Assembly (NCBI GenBank): GCA_910585725.1
Contig: CAJUFA010000008.1
Location: 51,813-115,812 of the forward strand
Direction: 5' to 3'
From: an uncultured Dorea sp.
GTDB taxonomy: Bacteria; Bacillota; Clostridia; Lachnospirales; Lachnospiraceae
DNA: 64,000 nucleotides
Below the pieces are notes generated by a model. That model saw only the letters and a list, made by a program, of their open reading frames with translations, ran no database searches and had not been told where the DNA came from. Position 1 is the stretch's first letter, and every line of letters begins with the position of its first letter. A program made the translations under genes and the position numbers. Shown here piece after piece: positions 1-8,883 of the stretch.

Positions 1-467
1 ACCGGATAACTCAACATGATTCCTCTCGGCTTTCCTGCTCCTTCCTGTCCTTTCGCTCCTGCCTGCAGGAAATCCTGATTCCAGAAAGCGCCGTAACAAG
101 CGGCAAGATGTCCTCCCGCCGAAGATCCCTGTACCACGATCCGTTCCATATCCACATTCCATGCTCCGGCATTCTCCCGGATAATCCCGAATGCCTGTCC
201 GACTTCCAATACCTGTACCGGGAATCGGACCGGAGCAACAGAATATCGCAGCACACACGCATGGTATCCCCTGCTCAAGAAATGCAGCGCCGTAGGCTCT
301 CCCTCCCGGTAACTGGTTCGTTCATATCCGCCTCCCGGACAAATTAAAATCAACGGACGCTTCTTCACCTTAAGACTCCCGTCATGCGGAGTATCCTGGA
401 TATAGACCTGAAGCCGCGCATACTCCGCTGACCCATCTGCCTGTATCGGTATCTCTTTGTAGATCAT
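1..467 (-). CDS. Alpha/beta hydrolase (acetyl-esterase/lipase-like), 3' part cut by window edge
   Basis: Reading from an ATG at 467 gives about 155 residues without a stop before the window edge. The protein begins MIYKEIPIQ. It has an oxyanion-type motif CPGGGYE near residue 50 and a nucleophile elbow GSSAGGH near residue 125, the arrangement of the acetyl-esterase/BD-FAE branch of alpha/beta hydrolases that deacetylate sugars or xylan. No signal peptide is visible, so it is probably cytoplasmic. An AAAGGGG ribosome binding site precedes the start. The catalytic Asp and His lie outside the window. Substrate is unknown; the fold assignment is secure. Confidence 0.85.
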   Translation of the reverse strand, partial: MIYKEIPIQADGSAEYARLQVYIQDTPHDGSLKVKKRPLILICPGGGYERTSYREGEPTALHFLSRGYHACVLRYSVAPVRFPVQVLEVGQAFGIIRENAGAWNVDMERIVVQGSSAGGHLAACYGAFWNQDFLQAGAKGQEGAGKPRGIMLSYP

Positions 468-679
468 AGTATATCCCCTTTCGATCTCGAAAAATACAGA
501 CGACAATGCTCCATCTACATTTTCCTGTAATGTGGATCGGTACACTGATACAAAGTCGCCCAAATTCCCGGATAACAGTACCAGCCCTTTATTCCACAAG
601 GATAATTATACAATACTTAAGAATATTTGAAAATATACTTTCATAAAAAAGACACAAATCAATAATTCAAGTGCAAATT

Positions 680-1246
680 TTATTTCGAGTGATCACCGGA
701 CAAAAAGCACCCTTCTTCATGCGAATAGATTACTCCAACCGCCTGCAGATAAGCATAGATAATCGTCGTCCCGACGAACTTCATGCCTCGTTTCTTTAAA
801 TCCTTCGATATAGCGTCCGAAAGATCAGAATATGTCTTGTCATTCTCATAGATTATCTCTCCTTTTGTCCAATGCCAGAGATATTTAGAAAAACTGCCGA
901 ACTCCTGCTGAATCTTGCGAAATACCTTTCCGTTCGATACCGTCGCCTGGATCTTACGCTTATTTCGGATAATCTTCGGGTTCTCCCTGAGTCTTTCTAT
1001 ATCATCCTCGTTATAGGCGCATACTTTTTCCAGATCAAAGTGATCGAAAGCCCTCCGAAAATCTTCCCTCTTATTCAATACACATTCCCACGACAGACCG
1101 GCCTGAAAACCTTCCAACACCAGCATCTCAAACAATTTGTGGTCGTCGTAGACCGGGACGCCCCATTCTTTATCATGATAATGAATATACGTTTCATTCT
1201 TTGGGTTCGCCCAGCGGCATCTTATTTTCCCGTCTTCCCATTCCAT
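680..1246 (-). CDS. tag: DNA-3-methyladenine glycosylase I
   Basis: This is a 188-residue base-excision repair enzyme that removes 3-methyladenine from alkylated DNA. The family hallmarks are present: CRWA near the N terminus, YHDKEWGVP, LEGFQAGLSW, and a C-terminal YSHEEGC. The N-terminal Cys and His together with the C-terminal His and Cys match the zinc site of Tag. Length fits the family (about 185-190). An AAGGAG site precedes the ATG. It stands alone, with a good promoter at 1359-1387 and about 100 nt of leader. Confidence 0.95.
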   Translation of the reverse strand: MEWEDGKIRCRWANPKNETYIHYHDKEWGVPVYDDHKLFEMLVLEGFQAGLSWECVLNKREDFRRAFDHFDLEKVCAYNEDDIERLRENPKIIRNKRKIQATVSNGKVFRKIQQEFGSFSKYLWHWTKGEIIYENDKTYSDLSDAISKDLKKRGMKFVGTTIIYAYLQAVGVIYSHEEGCFLSGDHSK

Positions 1247-1358
1247 AATCCCATCGGCTCCTTATCTTATAATATATTGTCCATGCACGTAAACCGCACT
1301 GTCCGGCGATATCCTCCCGGTTATTTCCATTCCTTACTGTACCTTTTCTGACATTTTC

Positions 1359-1387
1359 ATTATATCAACAGGTGATTTTAGTGTAAA
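1359..1387 (-). promoter_or_regulatory. Predicted sigma-A promoter of tag
   Basis: On the minus strand the -35 TTTACA (1382-1387) and the -10 TATAAT (1359-1364) are separated by exactly 17 bp. The region between this promoter and tag (1247-1358) holds no gene. Confidence 0.7.
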
Positions 1388-1443
1388 GCCTTTATCCGTT
1401 TCCTTTATGGAGTCCTTTATGAAACTGAGACTCATATAAAAAA

Positions 1444-1476
1444 GGGCATCAAAGGATTCTAATTCCTTTCATACCC
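1444..1476. terminator. Rho-independent terminator, probably bidirectional, after tpiA
   Basis: A 13-bp stem with minor mismatches (one arm gggcatcaaagga) and a 7-nt loop is followed by six T on the minus strand and by a T-rich stretch on the plus strand. It lies 50 bp downstream of the tpiA stop and ends the gap-pgk-tpiA cluster. Confidence 0.8.
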
Positions 1477-1526
1477 TATTTTACTGATTTTTTACTGTCA
1501 GATTTTTTGAAAATTCTTATTATTTA

Positions 1527-2276
1527 TTATTTATAATTTACAATCTTACCGAAATCAGCCTTCAAAGAAGCGCCGCCTACAAGACCGCCGTCGATATCAG
1601 CCTGCGCGAACAAATCCGCCGCAGTAGCCGCATTAACGGAACCGCCGTACTGGATACGGATTGCTTCTGCTGTCGCGTCGTCATATACCTCTGCGATACA
1701 AGCACGGATTCCTGCGCATACTTCCTGCGCCTGCTCTGTTGTCGCAGTCTTACCTGTTCCGATCGCCCAGATCGGCTCATAAGCGATAACCGCCGTCTTA
1801 GCCTGATCTGCCGTTACATTCTGGAAACCAACCTTAACCTGCTGACGAATAAAGTCCATCGTCACGCCCTGTTCTCTCTGCTCTAATGTCTCGCCGCAGC
1901 ACATGATCGGTGTGATACCGTGTTCAAATGCCTTCAGAACCTTTTTGTTCACATCCTCGTTCGTCTCGCCGAAGTATTCTCTTCTCTCGGAATGTCCAAG
2001 AACAACATACTTAACGCCGGCGTCTACCAGCATGTTAGGAGAGATCTCTCCTGTATAAGCGCCGCTCTCCTCAAAGTACATATTCTCAGCGCCAACCTGG
2101 ATGTTGGTTCCCTTCGCCGCCTCTACAACCGGAACGATGTCGATTGCAGGTACGCAGAATACTACGTCAACTTCGTCATTTGCTACTAATGGTTTTAACT
2201 CTTCCACTAAAGCAACCGCCTCGCTTGGAGTCTTGTTCATCTTCCAGTTGCCCGCTATAATTTTCTTTCTTGCCAT
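1527..2276 (-). CDS. tpiA: Triosephosphate isomerase
   Basis: This 249-residue TIM-barrel enzyme interconverts dihydroxyacetone phosphate and glyceraldehyde 3-phosphate. Visible signatures are GNWKMN (Lys of the active site), GHSERR (electrophilic His), the catalytic-Glu motif AYEPIWAIGTGKTAT with loop 6, and YGGSV near the C terminus. Length is normal. It is the last gene of the gap-pgk-tpiA cluster and is separated from pgk by 160 bp that contain a tandem hairpin element (2344-2436), so its expression may be set separately. Confidence 0.98.
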   Translation of the reverse strand: MARKKIIAGNWKMNKTPSEAVALVEELKPLVANDEVDVVFCVPAIDIVPVVEAAKGTNIQVGAENMYFEESGAYTGEISPNMLVDAGVKYVVLGHSERREYFGETNEDVNKKVLKAFEHGITPIMCCGETLEQREQGVTMDFIRQQVKVGFQNVTADQAKTAVIAYEPIWAIGTGKTATTEQAQEVCAGIRACIAEVYDDATAEAIRIQYGGSVNAATAADLFAQADIDGGLVGGASLKADFGKIVNYK

Positions 2277-2343
2277 GATATGGATTCTCCTTAATTATTG
2301 TATTTTTATTAATGAGGATACTCCTCACTCTGTTCAGAGTATC

Positions 2344-2436
2344 TCCCTGAATTCTAGGCTCGGGGAATACCTCGCCAAGTATTCAGGGATCGCCTTTGGA
2401 TGTTCGCACTAGGCTCGATATTACCTCGCCAAGTGC
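2344..2436 (-). repeat. Tandem structured repeat between pgk and tpiA (candidate RNA element)
   Basis: Two copies of a 26-27 nt core, ctaggctcg-(4 or 5 nt)-tacctcgccaagt on the plus strand, start at 2354 and 2409, 55 bp apart. Each core sits inside its own inverted repeat: a 5-bp GCACT/AGTGC stem at 2406-2410 and 2432-2436, and a 9-bp stem at 2344-2352 and 2381-2389. The first begins directly after the pgk stop codon. Different outer stem sequences around a conserved inner core suggest selection for RNA structure in the pgk-tpiA transcript. A third small inverted repeat (GATACTC/GAGTATC) follows towards tpiA. I cannot match it to a named RNA family. Confidence 0.6.
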
Positions 2437-3630
2437 TTACTTATCATTAGCTGCCGCTACGCCTGGGAGTTCTTTGCCTTCGAGGAATTCGAGGGACGCG
2501 CCGCCGCCTGTTGAGATGTGGGTCATCTTATCGCCGTAACCTAACTGGTTAACTGCCGCCGCGGAATCGCCGCCGCCGATGATCGTGGTAGCTTCCGTAT
2601 CTGCCAGCGCCTTTGCAACTGCTTCTGTACCGCCTGCAAACTTCGGCATCTCAAAACATCCCATTGGTCCGTTCCATACTACCGTCTTAGCGTCCTGTAC
2701 GGCGTCGCAGAAGATCTTCACCGTATCCGGTCCGATATCAAGCCCCTGCCATCCGTCCGGGATCTCGCCTGCTTTTACTACTTTACTGTTCGCGTCGTTG
2801 GAGAAATCATCCGCGATCATGGTATCAACAGGAAGCAGTAATTTCACTCCCTTTTCCTCCGCTTTCTTTAACATATTCAACGCATACTCACAATAATCAG
2901 CTTCCAAAAGCGATTTGCCGACACTGCCGCCCTGCGCCTTGGAGAAAGTATAAGACATTCCGCCGCCGATAATCAGAGTGTCTACTTTATCAAGCAGATT
3001 CTCGATTACGGAAATCTTGCTGGATACCTTTGCCCCGCCAAGGATCGCTACGAACGGTCTCTCCGGATTATTTACAGCGTTTCCAAGGAAATCAATTTCC
3101 TTCTGCATTAAGTAACCGACTGCCGCCGTATCAACGAACTGTGTCACGCCCACATTAGAGCAGTGCGCACGGTGCGCGGTACCAAACGCGTCGTTTACAA
3201 ATACGTCGCAAAGAGAAGCAAGTTCTTTGCTGAAAGCCTCGCCGTTCTTCGTCTCTTCGATTCTGTAACGTGTATTCTCAAGAAGTACTACGTCTCCGTC
3301 CTGCATAGCGGCTGCCGCAGCCTTTGCATTCTCGCCTACAACCTCGGCGTCCGCGGCAAATTTTACTTCCTGTCCAAGAAGCTCGGACAGACGCTTTGCT
3401 ACCGGCGCAAGAGATAATTCCGGCTTCGGCTCTCCCTTCGGCTTTCCGAGATGTGAGCAAAGAATGATCCTGCCGCCGTCGGCGATCAGCTTCTTAATCG
3501 TAGGAAGCGCCGCAACAAGACGATTCTCGTCCGTAATCTTTCCGTCAATAAGCGGTACGTTAAAATCGCATCTTACCAACACTTTCTGGCCTTTTACATT
3601 GATATCATCTACTGATTTTTTATTAAGCAT
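2437..3630 (-). CDS. pgk: Phosphoglycerate kinase
   Basis: This 397-residue enzyme transfers phosphate from 1,3-bisphosphoglycerate to ADP in glycolysis. Signatures are RCDFNVPL near residue 22, the HLGKPKGEP substrate loop, VNDAFGTAHRAH, ILGGAKVSSKI, and the C-terminal GGGDSAAA nucleotide loop. Length is typical. It lies 115 bp downstream of gap, with a terminator-like hairpin between them, and 160 bp upstream of tpiA. Confidence 0.98.
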   Translation of the reverse strand: MLNKKSVDDINVKGQKVLVRCDFNVPLIDGKITDENRLVAALPTIKKLIADGGRIILCSHLGKPKGEPKPELSLAPVAKRLSELLGQEVKFAADAEVVGENAKAAAAAMQDGDVVLLENTRYRIEETKNGEAFSKELASLCDVFVNDAFGTAHRAHCSNVGVTQFVDTAAVGYLMQKEIDFLGNAVNNPERPFVAILGGAKVSSKISVIENLLDKVDTLIIGGGMSYTFSKAQGGSVGKSLLEADYCEYALNMLKKAEEKGVKLLLPVDTMIADDFSNDANSKVVKAGEIPDGWQGLDIGPDTVKIFCDAVQDAKTVVWNGPMGCFEMPKFAGGTEAVAKALADTEATTIIGGGDSAAAVNQLGYGDKMTHISTGGGASLEFLEGKELPGVAAANDK

Positions 3631-3702
3631 GTAGATATTTCCCCTTTCAGATTTATAGATATTCTGCCATTGGCAGTTTTTCGCACAGCATATACCGAAA
3701 AA

Positions 3703-3728
3703 GGTCCGGTCCTTTCTCAGACCGGACC
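3703..3728 (-). terminator. Strong hairpin terminator/attenuator between gap and pgk
   Basis: A perfect 9-bp GC-rich stem (GGTCCGGTC with GACCGGACC) and an 8-nt loop are followed by TTTTT on the minus strand, 18 bp after the gap stop. It should end most gap transcripts, or protect their 3' ends, leaving limited read-through into pgk-tpiA. No separate strong pgk promoter was found in the short gap. Confidence 0.75.
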
Positions 3729-3745
3729 CTTTGGGTATTCCAGAA

Positions 3746-4759
3746 TTATGCTAATTCAGAGAAGTATTTGATTGTTCTTACCATCTGGCTTGTGTAAGAG
3801 TTCTCATTGTCATACCATGATACAACCTGAACCTCTGTTGTGCCGTCGCCTACCGGCAGAGCCATTGTCTGTGTAGCGTCAAACAATGAGCCATATCTCA
3901 TACCTACGATATCGCTGGATACGATCTCGTCTGTATTGTATCCGAAGGACTCGTTAGAAGCAGCTTTCATAGCCTCGTTGATCTGATCTACTGTTACTTC
4001 GCCTTCAACAACTGCTGTTAAGATTGTCGTTGATCCTGTAGGAGTAGGAATTCTCTGAGCAGCTCCGATCAGCTTGCCGTTCAGTTCAGGAATAACAAGA
4101 CCGATAGCCTTAGCCGCGCCTGTACTGTTAGGTACGATATTCACTGCCGCTGCACGTGATCTTCTTAAATCACCTTTTCTCTGCGGTCCGTCAAGAGTCA
4201 TCTGATCGCCTGTGTAAGCATGGATTGTACACATAATACCTGACTTAATAGCTGCAAGGTCGTTAAGAGCCTTAGCCATAGGAGCCAGACAGTTTGTTGT
4301 ACAGGAAGCTGCGGAGATAACGGTATCTTCTGCTGTCAGCTTGTCATGATTTACATTGTAAACGATAGTAGGAAGATCATTTCCTGCCGGTGCGGAAATA
4401 ACAACTTTTCTTGCACCTGCTTTAACATGTGCGGAAGCTTTCTCTTTAGATGTGTAGAAACCTGTACACTCAAGAACAACGTCTACCTTAAGCTCTCCCC
4501 ATGGAAGTTCTTCAGCATTAGCCTTTGCATAAATCTTAATCTCTTTGCCGTCAACAATGATAGAGTCCTCTGTCGCCTCTACCTTGTCACATAAAGCGTA
4601 TCTGCCCTGTGATGAGTCATACTTTAACAGGTGTGCAAGCATCTTTGGGGATGTCAAATCGTTGATTGCTACAACCTCATATCCCTCTGCTCCAAACATC
4701 TGTCTGAATGCAAGACGTCCGATACGTCCGAATCCATTGATCGCTACTTTTACTGCCAT
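3746..4759 (-). CDS. gap: Glyceraldehyde-3-phosphate dehydrogenase, type I
   Basis: This 337-residue NAD-dependent enzyme oxidises glyceraldehyde 3-phosphate. It shows the Rossmann start INGFGRIGRLAFRQ, the catalytic SAASCTTNCLAP (Cys near residue 153), and the C-terminal WYDNENSYTSQMV. An AGGAGG site sits upstream of the ATG. It has its own promoter and terminator, so it can be made at a higher level than pgk and tpiA. Confidence 0.98.
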   Translation of the reverse strand: MAVKVAINGFGRIGRLAFRQMFGAEGYEVVAINDLTSPKMLAHLLKYDSSQGRYALCDKVEATEDSIIVDGKEIKIYAKANAEELPWGELKVDVVLECTGFYTSKEKASAHVKAGARKVVISAPAGNDLPTIVYNVNHDKLTAEDTVISAASCTTNCLAPMAKALNDLAAIKSGIMCTIHAYTGDQMTLDGPQRKGDLRRSRAAAVNIVPNSTGAAKAIGLVIPELNGKLIGAAQRIPTPTGSTTILTAVVEGEVTVDQINEAMKAASNESFGYNTDEIVSSDIVGMRYGSLFDATQTMALPVGDGTTEVQVVSWYDNENSYTSQMVRTIKYFSELA

Positions 4760-4855
4760 GATTAATTCCTCCTAAAGTTTGTATTAACTGTTTACGCAGT
4801 CACTTGATATTGAAGTATTTAACCCTGATTGTTAAATAATCCTCAACTGGTAATA

Positions 4856-4884
4856 ATTGTACTAAATCTGATAATAAAATTCAA
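4856..4884 (-). promoter_or_regulatory. Predicted sigma-A promoter of gap
   Basis: On the minus strand TTGAAT (4879-4884) and TACAAT (4856-4861) are 17 bp apart. The start would give a leader of about 90 nt. The rest of the 302-bp gap between gap and deoB holds no gene; the only structure I see is an inverted repeat with 7-bp arms at 4946-4977 (GAGTTCA/TGAACTC), without a T-run. Confidence 0.75.
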
Positions 4885-5061
4885 GTGCTTTTCCAATTTT
4901 TATATAACTTGATGAAAAATATATCCCATTACTATCCAATCTGCCGAGTTCACTGCCGCGCTGTTACCGATGAACTCTGCACCCGCTGTCTGCGTCGGAC
5001 GCGCGCTTTACGAAGACTTGCCAAACAATTTATCCCCACATTGTATATACGCTCCCGGAAA

Positions 5062-6249
5062 CTACTGTAAATAGCCTAAAAGCGACTTTCCGATAGTATG
5101 TTCCGGCATCTGCACGCCAAAGTTTTCCGCCGCCGTAGCGCCGATCACGGCAAACGTCTCCTGCTCCGGCAGTCTTCCCCCCTCCTTCATGGAGGTTGAA
5201 TACGCAAGAAACGGAACCTTTTCTCTCGTATGATCCGTCCCTATATAGGTCGGATCCGTCCCATGATCCGCGGAAATGATCAAAAGATCGTCCTTCCGGA
5301 GGAGTTTAAGCATATTACCCAGGTTCTCATCAAATTTCTCAAGCTCGTCCCGATACCCCTGCGGGTTCCTTCTGTGTCCCCATTTTGCGTCGAAATCCAC
5401 AAGATTTACAAAACACAATCCTTTAAAATCCTTTTTCGCCAGCTCTATTGTCTGCTCCATTCCGTGAACGGAAGATTTGGACTTGTATGCTTTTGTAATA
5501 CCTTCTCCATCGAAGATATCCACGATCTTTCCCACAGAGATCACGTCCAAGCCATCATCCTTCAAAGCATTCAGCGCAGTCTTTCCGGATGGCTTCAACG
5601 CATAATCGTGACGATTGCTCGTACGTTCAAATTCCCCCTTCTTTCTGCCCACATATGGCCGCGCGATAACACGTCCCACCTTCCATTCCTCTTTCATCGT
5701 CAATTCCCGGGCAATTTCACAGCAGCGATATAATTCCTGCAGATCGAAAGTTTCTTCATTTCCGCAGATCTGAAGCACAGAATCTGCCGACGTATATACA
5801 ATCATATGGCCGGTAGCGATCTCCTCTTCCCCAAGTTCCTCAATAATCTGCGTTCCGCTGGCGCTCTTATTCCCAATAACCTTGTGCCCGGTACGCCGTT
5901 CCAGCTCGTCGATAAGCTCCTGCGGAAATCCATGCTCCGTGAACGTCTGAAAAGGCTGCTCCGTCTTGATACCCATCATCTCCCAATGCCCGGTCATCGT
6001 ATCCTTTCCGCTGCTCGCCTCCCTGAGCGCCGCCTGATAGCCAAGGGGGCTTTCTACCGCCTCAACCTGCTTTAAGGATGTAAGATTTGCCAGCCCTAAT
6101 TTCTGCAGATTCGGAATATTGAACGTATCCACCGCTTCTGAAATATGCCCCAACGTATTCACTCCGATATCGCCAAACTTCTCGCTGTCCGGCATCGCCC
6201 CGATCCCCAGCGAATCAATCACGATTACAAAAATACGCTTATACCGCAT
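5062..6249 (-). CDS. deoB: Phosphopentomutase
   Basis: This 395-residue member of the alkaline-phosphatase superfamily interconverts (deoxy)ribose 1- and 5-phosphate in nucleoside salvage. Visible metal-site motifs are VIDSLGIGAMPD at the N terminus, SGKDTMTGHWE with the phosphoacceptor Thr near residue 85, and ISADHGTDPT with DHTREKVP near the C terminus. Length is typical for DeoB. It follows a PHP phosphatase gene by 57 bp and is the likely last gene of the iscR operon. Confidence 0.97.
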   Translation of the reverse strand: MRYKRIFVIVIDSLGIGAMPDSEKFGDIGVNTLGHISEAVDTFNIPNLQKLGLANLTSLKQVEAVESPLGYQAALREASSGKDTMTGHWEMMGIKTEQPFQTFTEHGFPQELIDELERRTGHKVIGNKSASGTQIIEELGEEEIATGHMIVYTSADSVLQICGNEETFDLQELYRCCEIARELTMKEEWKVGRVIARPYVGRKKGEFERTSNRHDYALKPSGKTALNALKDDGLDVISVGKIVDIFDGEGITKAYKSKSSVHGMEQTIELAKKDFKGLCFVNLVDFDAKWGHRRNPQGYRDELEKFDENLGNMLKLLRKDDLLIISADHGTDPTYIGTDHTREKVPFLAYSTSMKEGGRLPEQETFAVIGATAAENFGVQMPEHTIGKSLLGYLQ

Positions 6250-6306
6250 CCCTTTACCTCCTGTTCAAATTCTCCCTGTTAAATCTCCTGGACACCATGT
6301 AATCCG

Positions 6307-7107
6307 TTACAGTTTTTTAAATACCGCCCTCCTCTGCACGAACTCCGTATAGTACCGAAACCCGCAGCTTTTTAAGATGTCCGGCGCTTTATAGAAATCA
6401 TACGCCACATGCTCCGGTCTGTGGGCGTCCGCCCCAATCGTTATAATCTCGCCCCCCAGTTCCCGATAACGTTTCAGCACATCCGTATGCGGATGTGCAT
6501 ACGGAAGTCCGTACTTTAACCCCGCCATATTCAATTCAATACCTTTTCCATGTTCGATCAGATAACGCAGGATCTGATCTATTATATCCGAAAATCTTGC
6601 ATAAGAATACTCTTCCTCCCGATGCTTTCCGTAGCGTGTGACATAATCCAAATGTCCCAACACGTCAAAATCCTCTACATTGCGGATATCCTCATAGGTT
6701 TCGGCAAAAGCTTCCTCATATGCCGCGGCGTCGCTGCGCCCTTCAAAATATTCCTTATAATAGGGATCCCGGGAGTTGATCAAATGCACGGAACCAATCA
6801 CAAAATCAAACGGGGCTTTCCTGACATAATTCCGATAATACTCTCCCAGGTGCGGCTGCAAACCAATCTCCACCCCTATCCGTATCTGAATCATTTTACG
6901 GTACTTTTCCCTCAGTTCTTTCATATCTGCAAAGTACTGCTCTACAGGAAAGGTCCAGATCTTTCCTTCGCATATGTAATCATGATCCTCATGATCCGTG
7001 ATACATATAGCGTCCAGTTCTTTTTCGATCGCGCTCTTTATCATTTCCTCCGGTTCCGTATCGGAATCCAGTGAAAACTTCGTATGCATATGGCAGTCCG
7101 ACAGCAT
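6307..7107 (-). CDS. PHP-family histidinol-phosphatase-like enzyme
   Basis: This 266-residue protein has the PHP metal-binding start DCHMHTKFSLDSD, then ITDHEDHDY, HLDYVTRYG and the C-terminal GADAHRPE, as in HisJ/HisK histidinol-phosphatases that act on the last phosphate step of histidine synthesis. No other his genes are nearby, so the substrate could differ. It lies 29 bp after mnmA and 57 bp before deoB, in the same transcription unit. Confidence 0.85.
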   Translation of the reverse strand: MLSDCHMHTKFSLDSDTEPEEMIKSAIEKELDAICITDHEDHDYICEGKIWTFPVEQYFADMKELREKYRKMIQIRIGVEIGLQPHLGEYYRNYVRKAPFDFVIGSVHLINSRDPYYKEYFEGRSDAAAYEEAFAETYEDIRNVEDFDVLGHLDYVTRYGKHREEEYSYARFSDIIDQILRYLIEHGKGIELNMAGLKYGLPYAHPHTDVLKRYRELGGEIITIGADAHRPEHVAYDFYKAPDILKSCGFRYYTEFVQRRAVFKKL

Positions 7108-7136
7108 AATTCAGCCTCCTATCATATCTTTCCAAA

Positions 7137-8318
7137 TCAAATAATTGTTCCGCCTCCAAGCACATGGTCCTTGTCATACAGCACCACCGCCTGTCCGGGC
7201 GTCACTGCGCGCTGCGCCTCTTCAAATACGCACAGAATCTCATCTTCTCCTGTCTTCTCTACCGTACACCAGGCGCCCTTATGGTTATAACGTATCTTCG
7301 CCCACACTCTTCTCTTCTCCGGCAGATCTTCCACCGACATAAAATTCACATGATTCGCTCTTACCTTATAAGACATCGATTCCTCACTGCTGCCGACTAC
7401 TACTTCATTCGTTTCAGGACGAATCTCAAGAACGAACACCGGATATCCCAACGCCAGACCCAGTCCCTTACGCTGCCCCACCGTATAATGAATGATTCCC
7501 TTATGCCGACCCACAACCGTACCGTCAGCCAGCACAAAGTTCCCCGGCGCGATCCTTCTTATACCGTCTGCCTCCATTCCGTTATTTCTGTCGTCCTCTT
7601 CCTTGCTCTCCTGTCCGGCGCCTGCCCCCATAATGTCGGGCGCCGCCTTCTTGCATGAACATTCTTGAACATACCTCATAATATAAGACGCGTAGTCGCC
7701 GTCCGGAACAAAACAGATATCCTGACTGTCCGGTTTATCCGCTACTTGAAGTCCTATATTTTCGGCAAGTTTACGGATCTCATCCTTTGTATACGCCCCC
7801 ACCGGCATCAATGTATGGGCAAGCTGCTCTTGAGTCAGATTATAGAGAGCATACGTCTGATCCTTGTCCTTGGTCTGCGAGACGCGAAGCGCATATCTCC
7901 CGCCCGGCAGACGGTCAATCCTTGCGTAATGACCAGTCGCAATATAATCTGCCCCGATTTCCAGGCTTCTCTTAAGAAGCGCCTCCCACTTTACATATCG
8001 ATTACAGGCGATACACGGGTTCGGGGTTCTGCCCTCAAGATATTCTCCCACAAAATAGTCGATTACATTGTTCCTGAATTCCTTCTTAAAATTCATAACG
8101 TAATACGGAATTCCAAGAGCCGCGGCTACCCTCCTGGCATCCTCAACCGCGCTTAACCCGCAGCATCCTCCCTGTTCTTCCAGCTCCAGTTCTTCCTCCT
8201 CCTGCCAGATCTGCATGGTAACGCCAATAACGTCGTATCCCTGTTCTTTTAACAGCCATGCGGCCACGGAAGAATCCACACCCCCTGACATCCCGACTAC
8301 AACTCTCTTTTTATCCAT
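7137..8318 (-). CDS. mnmA: tRNA-specific 2-thiouridylase MnmA
   Basis: MnmA thiolates U34 of tRNAs for Lys, Glu and Gln, using sulfur from the neighbouring cysteine desulfurase. The PP-loop GMSGGVDSSVAA is at the N terminus; catalytic Cys residues fit GGCCGLSAVEDA or TPNPCIACN, and the later DSQDICFVPDG. I prefer the ATG at 8318 over an upstream ATG at 8342 because GGAGAG precedes it, giving 393 residues. That exceeds the usual length of about 360: an acidic, low-complexity stretch rich in Glu, Asp and Asn lies near residues 215-240, before APGNFV. Confidence 0.95.
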   Translation of the reverse strand: MDKKRVVVGMSGGVDSSVAAWLLKEQGYDVIGVTMQIWQEEEELELEEQGGCCGLSAVEDARRVAAALGIPYYVMNFKKEFRNNVIDYFVGEYLEGRTPNPCIACNRYVKWEALLKRSLEIGADYIATGHYARIDRLPGGRYALRVSQTKDKDQTYALYNLTQEQLAHTLMPVGAYTKDEIRKLAENIGLQVADKPDSQDICFVPDGDYASYIMRYVQECSCKKAAPDIMGAGAGQESKEEDDRNNGMEADGIRRIAPGNFVLADGTVVGRHKGIIHYTVGQRKGLGLALGYPVFVLEIRPETNEVVVGSSEESMSYKVRANHVNFMSVEDLPEKRRVWAKIRYNHKGAWCTVEKTGEDEILCVFEEAQRAVTPGQAVVLYDKDHVLGGGTII

Positions 8319-8369
8319 CTGCTCTCCATATCTATACTGCATTTTTTCTTATATTAAACAAAATATAAT

Positions 8370-8813
8370 CTAATATTCCTCGTCTTCCTCTTCCTCGCCG
8401 TCATGAATATCAGATTTTGGCTTTTCCAGTCCTTCGATCTTGATTCCATGATTTTCCGCATAATCCCACAGCGCCGCGTGGATCGCCTCTTCCGCCAACA
8501 AAGAACAATGCACCTTCACTGGCGGGAGTCCGTCTAAAGCTTCCATAACTGCTTTATTGGTTACCTGAAGCGCGTCGTAGATAGACTTACCTTTCACCAG
8601 CTCGGTGGCCATACTGCTGGTCGCCACGGCGGCCCCGCATCCGAATGTCTTAAACTTCACGTCCCGGATCATCTGATTCTCGTCTATATCCAGATATATC
8701 CGCATAATATCCCCGCATTTTGCATTTCCTACCGTTCCTACTCCACTGGCGTTCTCTATCTCTCCTACATTCCTCGGATGCTGAAAATGATCCATTACTT
8801 TTTCTGTATACAT
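8370..8813 (-). CDS. nifU: Fe-S cluster scaffold protein, NifU/IscU type
   Basis: This 147-residue scaffold receives sulfur from the cysteine desulfurase and assembles Fe-S clusters. The three conserved cysteines are seen in NAKCGD, TFGCGAA and VHCSLLAEEAIHAA. It lacks the C-terminal ferredoxin and NFU domains of nitrogen-fixation NifU, so it is the short general scaffold form with an acidic tail ending in EEEEDEEY. It is 70 bp downstream of nifS and 51 bp upstream of mnmA. Confidence 0.95.
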   Translation of the reverse strand: MYTEKVMDHFQHPRNVGEIENASGVGTVGNAKCGDIMRIYLDIDENQMIRDVKFKTFGCGAAVATSSMATELVKGKSIYDALQVTNKAVMEALDGLPPVKVHCSLLAEEAIHAALWDYAENHGIKIEGLEKPKSDIHDGEEEEDEEY

Positions 8814-8883
8814 TCTTTCTTCCTCCTGGTCTATATCCTACAATCTAAAAACTACATTCTTTATCTGCGCGCCGGTATAACAA

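Noticed and set aside
108..347. Open frame on the plus strand at the left edge
   Set aside because: It is antisense to the esterase gene, whose minus-strand reading shows family motifs throughout.
5030..5042. TTTATCCCCACA resembling a DnaA box
   Set aside because: It does not match TTATCCACA, stands alone, and is not in an origin context.
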